From: Pseudomonadota bacterium
Lineage (GTDB): Bacteria; Pseudomonadota; Gammaproteobacteria; Burkholderiales; Burkholderiaceae
Direction of reading: 5' to 3'
DNA: 12,148 nt
Assembly (NCBI GenBank): GCA_021783435.1
Contig: JAJXUC010000121.1
Coordinates: 1-12,148, forward strand
Shown here: positions 1 through 7,443 of the stretch, in pieces
Layout: every line of letters starts with the position of its first letter
Numbering within the stretch: position 1 is the first letter of the stretch
Position numbers and translations under genes: made by a program
The notes under the pieces: model-generated
Seen by the model: only the letters and a program-made list of their open reading frames with translations
What the model was told of the DNA's origin: nothing
The model's database searches: none

Positions 1-1
1 G

Positions 2-304
2 CGCGGCGATGCCCTGGGGCTGAGCCAGGACGAGCAGGCCTTCTACGACGCCCTGGCGACCAACGAAGCGGCGGTGCGGGAGCTGGGCGACGAGACCCTG
101 AAGAAGATTGCCGTCGAGTTGACGCTGAAACTGCGCAACTCTGTAACCGTGGACTGGTCGGTGCGCGATGCGGTGCGCGCCAAGCTGCGGGTGATGGTGC
201 GCACCCTGCTCAAGCGCTACAAGTACCCGCCGGACAAGCAGGAGGAGGCCATCGAGATGGTGCTGCGGCAGGCGGAGATGTTGTCGGCGGAGTGGGTGGC
301 ATGA
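2..304 (+). CDS. hsdR: Type I restriction enzyme R subunit, C-terminal end (5' partial)
   Basis: This is the last 100 codons of a gene that begins before the window; the reading frame is open from base 2 and stops with TGA at 302-304. The translation resembles the C-terminal helical region (DUF3387-like) of HsdR, the ATP-dependent translocase and nuclease subunit of type I restriction-modification complexes in the cytoplasm. The cues are the FYDAL segment, the [14 protein letters not shown] stretch, the run of basic residues in [21 protein letters not shown], and the closing acidic helix rich in E, A and M. The helicase and nuclease motifs would lie upstream and cannot be checked here. It has no functional link to the copper genes but suggests the cop cluster sits in an accessory region. 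The partial sequence limits certainty, but the C-terminal match is characteristic. Confidence 0.82.
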   Translation, partial: RGDALGLSQDEQAFYDALATNEAAVRELGDETLKKIAVELTLKLRNSVTVDWSVRDAVRAKLRVMVRTLLKRYKYPPDKQEEAIEMVLRQAEMLSAEWVA

Positions 305-604
305 GATAGCCAGGGCGCAGCAGCATCGAGGCGCGGTTCGCCGTGGATGTCGTCCGCACGCCTTCGCGCACGCGTCCCCAAGTCGACTCGGAGGTCTTAC
401 TGTGTTCGCCATCCAAATCAGTCATGCCAATCCGTCTTCGATTGCCAATGCGCAGCAGGTCGGCACGACATTCAAAACGGCGGGTGGGAACTGGGGCATG
501 CGGTGCGCTTCGAATTGCGTTCTCGAAAAGAAAACGCGCTGGCAGCGATTGGATCTTTGCGTTGGGCAGGTTCGCTTGGGCCGGCGCAGTGCGACGCCTC
601 GTCG
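305..604. other. Non-coding interval between hsdR and copS
   Basis: This stretch lies between two convergent genes. Short open frames cross it on the plus strand (for example from 402), but none has a convincing ribosome site or a recognisable protein, and they run on into the antisense of the kinase gene. The part around 400-560 appears less GC-rich than its surroundings, which would fit a decayed gene or imported spacer DNA. Apart from the hairpins at the copS end (592-627), I see no defined element. Confidence 0.45.
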
Positions 605-627
605 TCACGAGGTCCTGTGCGACCTCG
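592..627 (-). terminator. Tandem hairpins at the end of copS
   Basis: Two perfect inverted repeats lie back to back at the 3' end of the kinase gene. CGAGGTC (608-614) pairs with GACCTCG (621-627) across a 6-base loop and covers the last codons. CGACG (592-596) pairs with CGTCG (600-604) across a 3-base loop directly after the stop. No T-run follows on the minus strand, so this is not a textbook intrinsic terminator; it may stabilise the 3' end or help Rho-independent release weakly. Confidence 0.3.
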
Positions 628-2023
628 GGACGAAACCCCTGGGCAGTCTGACGAGAAATCGTGTTCGGCCGGCGGCCGAAACGGCAGAAACGGTCCCGCC
701 GTGCGCCTCGACGATGGACTTCACAATCGCCAGCCCGAGTCCGGCGCCATCGCCCTTGCGCTGACGCGAGGGATCGACGCGATAGAAGCGCTCGAAGATG
801 CGCGGCAGATGCTCTGCCGGGATCTCGATGCCCGGGTTCTCCACCTGAATCTCGATCCAATCAGTGCTGTGCGCGAGCGTGACCGCGACGGTCTGCCCCG
901 ACCGCGTATGGCGAACGGCGTTGGAGACGAGATTGCTCAGCGCGCGACGCAGCATCGGCTGGTCGCCGCGCACGCTAGGTGCCTCGCCGCGAAGCGCCAG
1001 GGTCACACCGCGATCCTCCGCCCAGGCTTCGAAATAGTCGAACAGCGCCTGCACTTCGTCGCCGAGGTCCACGTCAGCAGCTTCGGGGCGGATCAGGTCG
1101 TGGTCGGCCTGGGCGAGGAACAGCATGTCGCCGATCATCTTGCCGATGCGCTCATACTCCTCCAGGTTGGAATAGAGGATCTCCCGGTACGCCTCGAGGC
1201 TTCGCGTCCTGGACAGCGCAACCTGGGTCTGGGTGGTCAGGTTCGTCACCGGTGTGCGCAACTCGTGCGCGATGTCGGCGGCGAAATGCGACAAGCGGCG
1301 AAAGCTCTCCTCGATGCGCTCGAGCATCGCGTTGAACGACGAGACCAGTTCGGCCAACTCGATGGGAACCTGCGTGGGATCGAGCCGGACATGCAGTTGC
1401 TCGGAGCTGACGCCGCGTATTTTGTCGCTGATGCGACGGATCGGCGCATGTCCCAAGTGCACGGCCAGCCACGCGACCAGGATGGCGATCACGCAGGCGG
1501 CAAATGTGCCGATCAGCAGTCCGCGCTGAAGCTCGGAGAGGTAGTGAACGTGGAACTCCATGGCCATCGCCACGAGCACGGTGTAGGCGCCCATGCGCAG
1601 CACTGCGCCGCGGTAGGGCCGGTCGCGCACGGTCCAGATGCGCAGCGCGTCGGCGTCCAGACGCGACGCTGCGGGCTGGGTTCGCGCCAGCTCGGCCAGG
1701 CCGGCGTCGGCGGTGCCGTACAAGGGTCTTCCGTCTCCGTCGAGAACGAGAAAGAACACGCCGTGATGTCCGGCGACCGCGCCGGCGAGACGGCGTTCCA
1801 GAGCGTTGCGGCTGCGCTCCGCGGAGGCATCGCCGAGCGCCGAACGAATGGATTGCGTGACCGCCCGCAACTCGTCGAGATCCTGCTCGGCGAAATGATG
1901 TTCGATCGAGCGTTCGACGCCCCAGGCGAAGAGAAGAAACACCAGCGTCGTCGCCACGCCGATGAACGCCGTGACCCGCAGCGCCAGCGAGGCCGGGCGG
2001 CGTTTGCTCGCCTCAGCCGGCAT
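605..2023 (-). CDS. copS: Heavy-metal sensor histidine kinase, CopS/CusS type
   Basis: This 472-residue inner-membrane kinase is expected to sense periplasmic copper and phosphorylate the regulator encoded just upstream. A first membrane helix (about residues 15-35) and a second (about 168-190) enclose a periplasmic sensor loop of roughly 130 residues. A HAMP region (about 190-243) follows, then the dimerisation domain with the phospho-acceptor H253 in [13 protein letters not shown]. The ATPase domain shows the N-box [10 protein letters not shown] (364-373), a G1-like VENPGIEI, the family-typical [15 protein letters not shown] and the G2 box GAGLGLAI. The length is normal for the heavy-metal kinase family. 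The ATG at 2023 lies within the last codons of the response regulator gene (11-base overlap), which implies translational coupling. CopS is chosen over CzcS or SilS because of the neighbouring copper genes; the periplasmic loop alone does not prove the ligand. Confidence 0.92.
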   Translation of the reverse strand: MPAEASKRRPASLALRVTAFIGVATTLVFLLFAWGVERSIEHHFAEQDLDELRAVTQSIRSALGDASAERSRNALERRLAGAVAGHHGVFFLVLDGDGRPLYGTADAGLAELARTQPAASRLDADALRIWTVRDRPYRGAVLRMGAYTVLVAMAMEFHVHYLSELQRGLLIGTFAACVIAILVAWLAVHLGHAPIRRISDKIRGVSSEQLHVRLDPTQVPIELAELVSSFNAMLERIEESFRRLSHFAADIAHELRTPVTNLTTQTQVALSRTRSLEAYREILYSNLEEYERIGKMIGDMLFLAQADHDLIRPEAADVDLGDEVQALFDYFEAWAEDRGVTLALRGEAPSVRGDQPMLRRALSNLVSNAVRHTRSGQTVAVTLAHSTDWIEIQVENPGIEIPAEHLPRIFERFYRVDPSRQRKGDGAGLGLAIVKSIVEAHGGTVSAVSAAGRTRFLVRLPRGFVPRSHRTS

Positions 2024-2696
2024 CGGGCGTATCCAGTGCGTAACCCATGCCGCGAATGGTCTGGATGAGCTTGGGCTCGAAGGGGTCGTCGACCTTGGCG
2101 CGCAGACGGCGGATGGCGACGTCGATCACGTTGGTGTCGCTGTCGAAGTTCATGTCCCAGACCTGAGAGGCGATCAGGGACCGCGGCAACACCTCGCCCT
2201 GGCGTCGGATCAGCAGTTCCAGCAGGGCGAATTCCTTGTTCGTGAGATTGATGCGGGTGCCTGCTCGCGTGGCGCGTCGGCGTTGTAGATCAAGCACCAA
2301 ATCGGCGACTTGCAAGTGGTCGGTCAAGATGGGGCTGTGACCCCGGCGCAGCAGGCTTCGCACCCGCGCCAGCAGTTCGGAGAACACGAAGGGCTTGACA
2401 AGGTAGTCGTCTGCGCCGAGTTCCAGGCCCCTGACGCGATCGTCCACGCTGTCCCTGGCGGTCAGGAACAGCACCGGCGTGTTCTTGCCGGCGCCGCGCA
2501 AGGACTGCACGATGCGCCAGCCGTCCACGTCGGGCAGCATCACGTCGAGCACGATCAGGTCATACGGCTCGGTCATCGCCAGGTGATGACCGTCCAGGCC
2601 GTTGCGGGCCAGGTCGACGACGAAGCCGGCTTCGGCCAGGCCTTGGCGCAGATAGTCGCCGGTTTTGCTCTCGTCCTCGACCACCAGAAGTTTCAT
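2013..2696 (-). CDS. copR: OmpR-family copper response regulator, CopR/CusR type
   Basis: This 227-residue DNA-binding response regulator should activate the divergent copper operon when phosphorylated by the adjacent kinase. The receiver domain (residues 1-115) starts MKLLVVEDE and has the acidic pair E7/D8, the phospho-acceptor D51 in [13 protein letters not shown]79 and K101 in DDYLVKPF. The winged-helix effector (about 125-222) ends with the heavy-metal subfamily hallmarks [20 protein letters not shown] and [10 protein letters not shown] place the start at the ATG at 2696 because a GAGGA ribosome site lies 5 bases before it and every homologue I know begins with this strand. A frame extension to 2768 adds 24 basic residues that do not belong to the family. 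It overlaps copS by 11 bases and is transcribed away from the multicopper oxidase gene across a 247-base control region. Confidence 0.93.
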   Translation of the reverse strand: MKLLVVEDESKTGDYLRQGLAEAGFVVDLARNGLDGHHLAMTEPYDLIVLDVMLPDVDGWRIVQSLRGAGKNTPVLFLTARDSVDDRVRGLELGADDYLVKPFVFSELLARVRSLLRRGHSPILTDHLQVADLVLDLQRRRATRAGTRINLTNKEFALLELLIRRQGEVLPRSLIASQVWDMNFDSDTNVIDVAIRRLRAKVDDPFEPKLIQTIRGMGYALDTPDAG

Positions 2697-2786
2697 GGGT
2701 TTCCTCGCCGCTGATCGGTCTCGCGCTTTCGGGCGCCATCTCCGGGCCGCTTGGCGATGCTCGCCCAATGTAGCCGTCCGAGGCTG

Positions 2787-2801
2787 CCGTCAAGATGACG
2801 G
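2787..2801. promoter_or_regulatory. Perfect palindrome in the copR/copA control region
   Basis: CCGTCA (2787-2792) and TGACGG (2796-2801) are exact inverted repeats separated by AGA. The TGAC core is shared with the CopR-type box 5 bases downstream, so it may be a second operator copy. Its position between divergent genes, nearer the copR side, would suit autoregulation. There is no direct proof of binding. Confidence 0.45.
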
Positions 2802-2805
2802 ATCG

Positions 2806-2821
2806 ATGACATGAATGTAAT
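2806..2821. promoter_or_regulatory. CopR/CusR-type operator box
   Basis: The sequence ATGACATGAATGTAAT reads as ATGACA, four bases, then TGTAAT, an inverted repeat with one mismatch (a perfect arm would be TGTCAT). It fits TGACA-N5-GTAAT, the copper response-regulator motif described for Pseudomonas aeruginosa CopR as CTGACA-N5-GTAAT (recalled, not searched), with A instead of the first C. It lies 122 bases before the multicopper oxidase start. I could not pick a convincing -10/-35 pair beside it, as is common for activator-dependent promoters. Confidence 0.6.
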
Positions 2822-2943
2822 GGACCGGTCATGCGGGGGACAGTGCCGCCTGGCTAAGGTTGCGGTCATGAAGACGGGATCTGTGCGCCGGCGTAGCCGA
2901 GGCAGGTCCGGTTCCTATCTTTTCCGCCTGGAAGCTTGTTTCG

Positions 2944-4716
2944 ATGAAACCGCATATGCTCGAGTTCGCCGCCGCGCCACGCCTTGCGCGCCGGCGTTTT
3001 GTCCAGGGCCTGGCCGCCGGAGGCGTCATGCTCGGGCTGTCGCCTTTCGCCCGGCCCGCGCTCGCAGCCAGCGAGGCCACGACAACAGGCGCGGCCCCGT
3101 TGTTGCGTGGCACCGAGTTCGACCTCGTCATCGCCGAGTCGCCGGTGAACTTCACCGGCAAGCCGCGCATGGCCACCACCATCAACGGCTCGATCCCTGG
3201 CCCCACGCTGCACTGGCGCGAAGGCGACACGGTCACGATTCGCGTGACCAACAGGCTGCGCGAACCCACCTCGCTGCATTGGCACGGCATCCTCCTCCCG
3301 TTCCAGATGGACGGCGTGCCGGGCATCAGCTTCAAGGGCATCGCGCCGGGCGAAACCTTCACCTACCGTTTCAAGGTCGAGCAGAGCGGCACCTACTGGT
3401 ACCACTCGCATTCAGGCATGCAGGAACAGACCGGCATGTACGGCGCCATCGTCATCGAGCCGTCCGGCGGCGAGACGATAAGAGCCGACCGCGACCACGT
3501 CGTGCAGCTGTCCGACTGGACCGACGAAGACCCGATGCGCGTCTTCGCCAAACTCAAGGCGCAGGGCGACTACTACAACTACAACCAGCCGACGGCGGTG
3601 GAATTTTTCCGCGACGTCTCGCGCCAAGGGCTGGCGGCGGCGCTGGACGAGCGCAAGATGTGGAACGAGATGCGCATGAATCCGACCGACCTGTCGGATC
3701 TCTCGGCCGCGACGCTCACCTATCTGATGAACGGCGCCACCCCTGCCGGCAACTGGACCGGATTGTTCCGCCCGGGGGAGAGGGTCAGGCTGCGCTTCGT
3801 CAACGGCGCGGCGAACACCTTCTACGACGTGCGCATCCCGGGACTGAAGCTCGTGGTCGTGCAGACCGACGGCCAGAATGTCGAGCCCGTCACGGTGGAC
3901 GAATTCCGCTTCGGTCCCGGCGAAACCTACGACGTGATCGTCACGCCGAAGGACGACGCCTACACCCTCTTCGCGCAGTCCATGGACCGCACGGGCTATG
4001 CCCGCGGCACGCTGGCCGTGCGCGCCGGGATGGCGGCACCAGTTCCCGCACTCGACAAGGCTGAGAGGCTCGGCATGACGGACATGATGGGCGCGATGAC
4101 CTCCGCAGCGAGTGGCGCGAACGGCGCCGCGCATGCCGGCATGGCTCCGGACGACATGCCGGGCATGGGCATGGAGGCGGCTCAGGCACCGGGTGCCGCG
4201 GTACGGCACGCCAGGACCGAATACGGCCCGAGTACGGACATGCACGTGGATACACCGCGGACAAACCTGGACGACCCGGGCATCGGCCTGCGCGGCAACG
4301 GCCGCCGCGTGCTGACCTATGCCGATCTGCGCACACTTGGCGGACCGCTCGACACGCGCCGCCCAGGGCGCGAGATCGAGTTGCACCTGACCGGCAATAT
4401 GCAGCGCTATGCCTGGTCGATCGACGGTGTCCCGTTCGGCCAATCCACGCCCGTGCATTTTCGCCACGGCGAGCGCCTTCGCGTTGTTTTCGTCAACGAC
4501 ACCATGATGACCCATCCCATGCATCTGCACGGCATGTGGAGCGAGCTGGAAAGCCCGCAGGGAAGCTTCCAGGTGCGCAAGCACACCATCACCGTGCAGC
4601 CGGCCCAGCGGGTCAGCTTTCTCGTCACCGCGGACGCCCTCGGCCGCTGGGCCTGGCATTGCCATCTGATGCTCCACATGGAAGCGGGCATGTTCCGCGA
4701 AGTGGTGGTGGCCTGA
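2944..4716 (+). CDS. copA: Tat-exported copper-resistance multicopper oxidase CopA
   Basis: This 590-residue periplasmic enzyme is expected to oxidise Cu(I) to the less toxic Cu(II) using oxygen. The N-terminus is a twin-arginine signal: ARRRFVQGLAAGG followed by a hydrophobic stretch and ALAAS near residue 42. Three cupredoxin domains follow. Copper-binding clusters are LHWHG (H112, H114), WYHSHSG (H154, H156), HPMHLHG (H524, H527, H529) and WHCHLMLHMEAGM (H572, C573, H574, H578, M583). The type 1 set H524/C573/H578/M583 and all trinuclear histidine pairs are present, so the enzyme looks active. Between domains 2 and 3 a short Met-rich insert (378-410; DMPGMGM) replaces the longer repeats of Pseudomonas syringae CopA. 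The ATG at 2944 has only a weak GGAAG 9 bases upstream. It is the first gene of the plus-strand cop operon. The symbol means the oxidase, not the ATPase also called CopA. Confidence 0.93.
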   Translation: MKPHMLEFAAAPRLARRRFVQGLAAGGVMLGLSPFARPALAASEATTTGAAPLLRGTEFDLVIAESPVNFTGKPRMATTINGSIPGPTLHWREGDTVTIRVTNRLREPTSLHWHGILLPFQMDGVPGISFKGIAPGETFTYRFKVEQSGTYWYHSHSGMQEQTGMYGAIVIEPSGGETIRADRDHVVQLSDWTDEDPMRVFAKLKAQGDYYNYNQPTAVEFFRDVSRQGLAAALDERKMWNEMRMNPTDLSDLSAATLTYLMNGATPAGNWTGLFRPGERVRLRFVNGAANTFYDVRIPGLKLVVVQTDGQNVEPVTVDEFRFGPGETYDVIVTPKDDAYTLFAQSMDRTGYARGTLAVRAGMAAPVPALDKAERLGMTDMMGAMTSAASGANGAAHAGMAPDDMPGMGMEAAQAPGAAVRHARTEYGPSTDMHVDTPRTNLDDPGIGLRGNGRRVLTYADLRTLGGPLDTRRPGREIELHLTGNMQRYAWSIDGVPFGQSTPVHFRHGERLRVVFVNDTMMTHPMHLHGMWSELESPQGSFQVRKHTITVQPAQRVSFLVTADALGRWAWHCHLMLHMEAGMFREVVVA

Positions 4717-4734
4717 GCCACCCGCAGCCGCCTG

Positions 4735-5835
4735 ATGGACAAAGATGCGAACATGAACATGAACACGAACCTTCGATTGAGCTGTATCGCGGCCGTCCTG
4801 TTGACTTTGGGCGCGGCACCCGCCTGGGCGCAGGCCCCGGCGCCGCACGGCGGCATGGACATGCCCTCGGCGGCCGGGACGCAAGACATGGGCCCCGCAT
4901 CGGCCGCAATGCCCGGCATGCCGTCGAACGGCACGGGCGCCATGCCGGGTATGCATCACGCACCGGCTGCCGCGGCTTCGTCGCAAGCGCCAGGCACGAC
5001 AGGCCAGGCGGCCGGCATGCAGGACATGTCCGGAATGGGCGGCACGAGCCATGGCGCGGCGGCGGGAAGCGCCATGCCGATGGCGCCGATGCAAGGCGGC
5101 TCCGCACCGCCCGATGCGCGGGATCCGAACGCCTATTCCGGCGGCTACACGCTGGATTCGGGGCCGTACACCCTTACCGGCGTGCGCCCGCCCCGGCTCG
5201 GGGACGAGCACAGCTTCGGTACGCTGTTGATCGACCGGCTGGAGCGGGTCTACGGCCGCGACGGCAACGCCACGGCCTACGACGCCCAGGGCTGGTTCGG
5301 CCGGGATCAGAACAAGCTGGTGCTCAAGGCCGAGGGCGATGTCGCCCAGGGCCGGCTGCAGAGCGCCCGGACCGAGGTGCTCTGGGGTCACGCCGCGGCC
5401 ACCTTCTGGGACACGCAACTGGGCCTGCGCAACGACAGCGGCGTGGGACCCGCCCGCGACTGGCTGGCGTTCGGCGTGCAGGGCATCGCACCCTACTGGT
5501 TCGACATCGAGGCCACCGGCTATCTGGGCGACCAGGGGCGCAGCGCGCTGCGCCTGGCGGCGAGCTATGACGTTCTGCTCACGCAGAAGCTCATCGCGCA
5601 GCCGCGCATCGACGCCAATGCCTACGGCAAGAGCGACCCGGCACGCGACATCGGCAGCGGCCTGTCCAACCTGACGGCCGGCCTGCGCCTGCGCTATGAG
5701 TTCACGCGCCAGTTCGCGCCCTATGTCGGCGTGGAATGGGCCGGCAAGTTCGGCCAGACCGCCGACCTGGCCCGCGCCGCCGGCGAGCGGCCGCGGCAGA
5801 CGCGCCTGGTTGCGGGCGTGCGCTTGTGGTTCTGA
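4735..5835 (+). CDS. copB: Outer-membrane copper-resistance protein CopB
   Basis: This 366-residue protein matches the CopB family, which works with the CopA oxidase in copper tolerance. A Sec signal peptide ends near AWA-QA (residue 32). Residues 41-119 form a low-complexity Met/Ala/Gly region with 13 methionines in repeats such as MPGM and GMQDMSGM, a likely Cu(I)-binding segment. The rest (about 135-366) is the CopB barrel domain with alternating strands, the LIDRLERVYGRDGNATAYDAQ and WFGRDQNKLVLKAEGD segments, and a C-terminal phenylalanine (VRLWF) typical of outer-membrane barrels. It begins 18 bases after copA. The start is uncertain: ATGs at 4735, 4753 and 4759 are in frame, and none has a strong ribosome site. 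The signal peptide is preserved from any of them. Confidence 0.92.
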   Translation: MDKDANMNMNTNLRLSCIAAVLLTLGAAPAWAQAPAPHGGMDMPSAAGTQDMGPASAAMPGMPSNGTGAMPGMHHAPAAAASSQAPGTTGQAAGMQDMSGMGGTSHGAAAGSAMPMAPMQGGSAPPDARDPNAYSGGYTLDSGPYTLTGVRPPRLGDEHSFGTLLIDRLERVYGRDGNATAYDAQGWFGRDQNKLVLKAEGDVAQGRLQSARTEVLWGHAAATFWDTQLGLRNDSGVGPARDWLAFGVQGIAPYWFDIEATGYLGDQGRSALRLAASYDVLLTQKLIAQPRIDANAYGKSDPARDIGSGLSNLTAGLRLRYEFTRQFAPYVGVEWAGKFGQTADLARAAGERPRQTRLVAGVRLWF

Positions 5836-5842
5836 TTTCCCG

Positions 5843-5862
5843 CCCGGCCGGGCAAGGCCGGG
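5843..5862 (+). terminator. GC-rich stem-loop after copB
   Basis: CCCGGCC (5843-5849) and GGCCGGG (5856-5862) form a perfect 7-base stem with a 6-base loop, 7 bases after the copB stop and 37 bases before the next start. It is followed by ATCTTTC, not a clean T-run. It may attenuate transcription between copB and the downstream genes or protect the copAB message. Confidence 0.4.
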
Positions 5863-5899
5863 ATCTTTCATTCCACGCAAACTCACTGCAGGGGCTTCG

Positions 5900-6418
5900 A
5901 TGAAAAAGACACTCTTGATCCTGACCTTCGGCGCATTGCCGGTCCTGGCGCTGGCGACAGGCAGCCATGGCGCAGACCACGGCATGGGAGGCCGGCAGGC
6001 GATGCAGGGCCACGACATGGCCGGCATGCATGAGGACAAGCATGCGTCGCTGGCGGGCCAGCCGGGCGATCCGGCCCGGGTCAGCCGCACCATCGACATC
6101 ACGATGGACGATTCCATGCGCTTCGCGCCGGACACCATCCAGGTCAAGAAGGGGGAGACTGTCCGCTTCACGCTCCAGAACGCCGGCAGGATGACCCATG
6201 AGATGGTGCTCGGCACCCCGGACGAACTCAAGGAGCATGCCGCGATGATGCGCCGGATGCCGATGATGCAGCATGCCGAACCCAACATGATCCGGCTGGC
6301 GCCGGGGCAGCGCGGCAGCATCGTCTGGCGGTTCGCCAAGCCTGGAACGGTGGACTTCGCCTGTCTCGTGCCGGGCCATATGGAGGCCGGCATGATGGGC
6401 AAGGTGGTGGTTGAGTGA
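5900..6418 (+). CDS. copI: Periplasmic cupredoxin, CopI-like
   Basis: This 172-residue exported blue-copper-type protein probably binds copper in the periplasm and contributes to tolerance. A signal peptide (MKKTLLILTFGALPVLALA) is followed by a His/Met-rich tail (residues 22-50; HGADHGMGG, MQGHDMAGMHEDKH). The plastocyanin-like domain (about 62-172) carries a complete type 1 site: H100 in GRMTHEMV, then C155, H160 and M165 in FACLVPGHMEAGM (C-x4-H-x4-M). An insert between the ligands (107-133) is rich in M and H. The ATG at 5900 is chosen because it begins a clean signal peptide, although the upstream GGGG is a modest ribosome site; the frame extends to 5696 only as antisense-like coding over copB. 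It sits between copB and the DUF411 gene, as CopI proteins do in Cupriavidus-type clusters. The family is confident; the CopI symbol is less so. Confidence 0.85.
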   Translation: MKKTLLILTFGALPVLALATGSHGADHGMGGRQAMQGHDMAGMHEDKHASLAGQPGDPARVSRTIDITMDDSMRFAPDTIQVKKGETVRFTLQNAGRMTHEMVLGTPDELKEHAAMMRRMPMMQHAEPNMIRLAPGQRGSIVWRFAKPGTVDFACLVPGHMEAGMMGKVVVE

Positions 6419-6473
6419 CGGCCGCCATGCAGTCCTTGCGCCAAGGCGCGGGCGTCGAATCCGGGAGATCGAG

Positions 6474-6926
6474 ATGAAGAATTCAATCCTCAAGCTGTTT
6501 TTCATCGGGCTGATGACGGCTTCGTCGGCTTGGGCCGCGCCGGGCGCGGCGACGCTGCCGATCGTGCAGGTCTACAAGGACCCGGCCTGCGGCTGCTGCA
6601 CGGCCTGGATCAAGCACATGCAAGCCAACGGTTTCCAGGTCGTCGCCCATGACACGAACGACGTGGCGGCCCACAAGCGGCGCCTCGGCGTGCCGTTCGG
6701 CATGGGTTCCTGCCACACCGCCGAGGTAGACGGCTACCTGGTGGAAGGCCATGTGCCGGCGCGCGACATCCGGCGCTTGCTGAACGAGCACCCCAGCGTG
6801 CGCGGGCTGGCCGTGCCTGGCATGCCGACGGGATCGCCCGGCATGGAGGAAGGCGGACGCAAGGACGCTTTCGACGTGCTGCGGATCGAGCGCGACGGCT
6901 CGACCCGAGCGTATGCCCATTACTGA
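6474..6926 (+). CDS. copG: DUF411 / CopG-family periplasmic copper protein
   Basis: This 150-residue protein has a Sec signal (MKNSILKLFFIGLMTASSAWA) and a thioredoxin-like DUF411 domain. The N-terminal site DPACGCCTAW supplies C39, C41 and C42; a fourth cysteine, C80, lies in FGMGSCHTAEVDGYLVEGHV, the family signature, with M77 close by. In the characterised CopG proteins these cysteines hold a multinuclear copper cluster (recalled knowledge), so a role in periplasmic Cu binding or redox exchange is likely. The start at 6474 follows GGGAGA by 5 bases; the earlier in-frame ATG at 6411 overlaps the previous stop and would bury the signal peptide. It is 55 bases downstream of copI in the same operon. 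All key residues are intact. Confidence 0.87.
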   Translation: MKNSILKLFFIGLMTASSAWAAPGAATLPIVQVYKDPACGCCTAWIKHMQANGFQVVAHDTNDVAAHKRRLGVPFGMGSCHTAEVDGYLVEGHVPARDIRRLLNEHPSVRGLAVPGMPTGSPGMEEGGRKDAFDVLRIERDGSTRAYAHY

Positions 6927-6967
6927 ACCCATTTCTACTCCCCCCCATGTTCACGAAAGGAACGATC

Positions 6968-7378
6968 ATGAAACCGACACGCAACACCCCGATCCTGCGC
7001 CGTGCCACCCTGGCCCTGGCCTTCGCCCTGGCGGCGCCCTCCGCCTTGCTGGCAGCCGAGCCGACCCAGGACGAGCACGCCGCGCACCACGTCGAGCCGA
7101 CCCAGGCGGCGAGCGCGGCCCAGCCCGGGCAAGGCCGCATGCAGGGCAAGCCTGAGAGTGCAGGCGCCCAGCAGTCCATGCCGATGGATGGATCGTCGAC
7201 GAAGGACATGAAGGATATGAAAGGCATGATGAACGGCATGGATCACGGTTCCGCGGCCGAAGGACAGAAAGGCATGGGCATGATGGGCCCAGGCATGCAC
7301 GGCAGCGAGGCGGGCCACGGCTCCATGATGGACATGGGCAAATCCCAAACCAAGCCGGGGAATCCGGCGGGGCATTGA
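6968..7378 (+). CDS. Unrecognised Met/His-rich exported protein
   Basis: This 136-residue protein does not match a family I can name. A Sec signal (RRATLALAFALAAPSALLA, cleavage near residue 30) leaves a mature chain of about 106 residues with 15 Met and 7 His and no cysteine. The first part has two EPTQ copies around a HAAHH cluster; the second half is dense in M/G/K/D, for example KDMKDMKGMMNGMDHG and KGMGMMGPGMHG. No hydrophobic core is apparent, so it is probably disordered until it binds metal. An AAGGAA ribosome site lies 5 bases before the ATG at 6968, supporting real translation. Its place between copG and the SHOCT gene, and its composition, suggest a periplasmic Cu(I) sponge or chaperone; that is inference. 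Confidence 0.75.
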   Translation: MKPTRNTPILRRATLALAFALAAPSALLAAEPTQDEHAAHHVEPTQAASAAQPGQGRMQGKPESAGAQQSMPMDGSSTKDMKDMKGMMNGMDHGSAAEGQKGMGMMGPGMHGSEAGHGSMMDMGKSQTKPGNPAGH

Positions 7379-7383
7379 GCGCT

Positions 7384-7433
7384 CAGGCCTGCACGGGCCG
7401 CGCGCAGCGCACGGCATCGTCCATGCAGGCCTG
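7384..7433 (+). repeat. Long-loop inverted repeat before the SHOCT gene
   Basis: CAGGCCTGCA (7384-7393) and TGCAGGCCTG (7424-7433) are perfect 10-base inverted repeats separated by 30 bases. The left arm starts 6 bases after the preceding stop and the right arm runs into the GGAGGTGA ribosome site of the next gene. It could be a processing or attenuation structure in the operon message, or a footprint of a mobile element end. Confidence 0.5.
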
Positions 7434-7443
7434 GAGGTGAATC

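Noticed and set aside
402..764. Plus-strand open frame of 120 codons between hsdR and copS
   Set aside because: The middle section (GGNWGMRCASNCVL) briefly looked protein-like, but I could not tie it to a family, it lacks a ribosome site and its last half is antisense to copS.
347..2068. Plus-strand open frame of 573 codons opposite copS
   Set aside because: It is antisense to a complete histidine kinase, has no ribosome site and no recognisable domain.
2697..2768. Longer start for the response regulator
   Set aside because: The 24 added residues are basic and not part of any receiver domain, while the ATG at 2696 has a good ribosome site and the canonical MKLLVVEDE start.
2841..2862. Possible CueR (MerR-type) operator near CCTGGCTAAGGT
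   Set aside because: The CCTTCC-N7-GGAAGG dyad is not present and there is no -35/-10 pair at 19-base spacing.
2811..4064. Plus-strand open frame of 417 codons overlapping copA in another phase
   Set aside because: Its translation is Arg/His-rich without motifs; the copA phase contains every copper ligand.
6411..6473. Longer start for the DUF411 gene
   Set aside because: It overlaps the copI stop, adds 21 Arg-rich residues before a clean signal peptide and has no ribosome site.
3412..6486. Minus-strand open frame of 1024 codons opposite the cop operon
   Set aside because: It lies exactly antisense to copA, copB and copI, all with clear family motifs. Its translation is His/Arg/Ala-rich with no domain; long antisense frames are expected in GC-rich genes.
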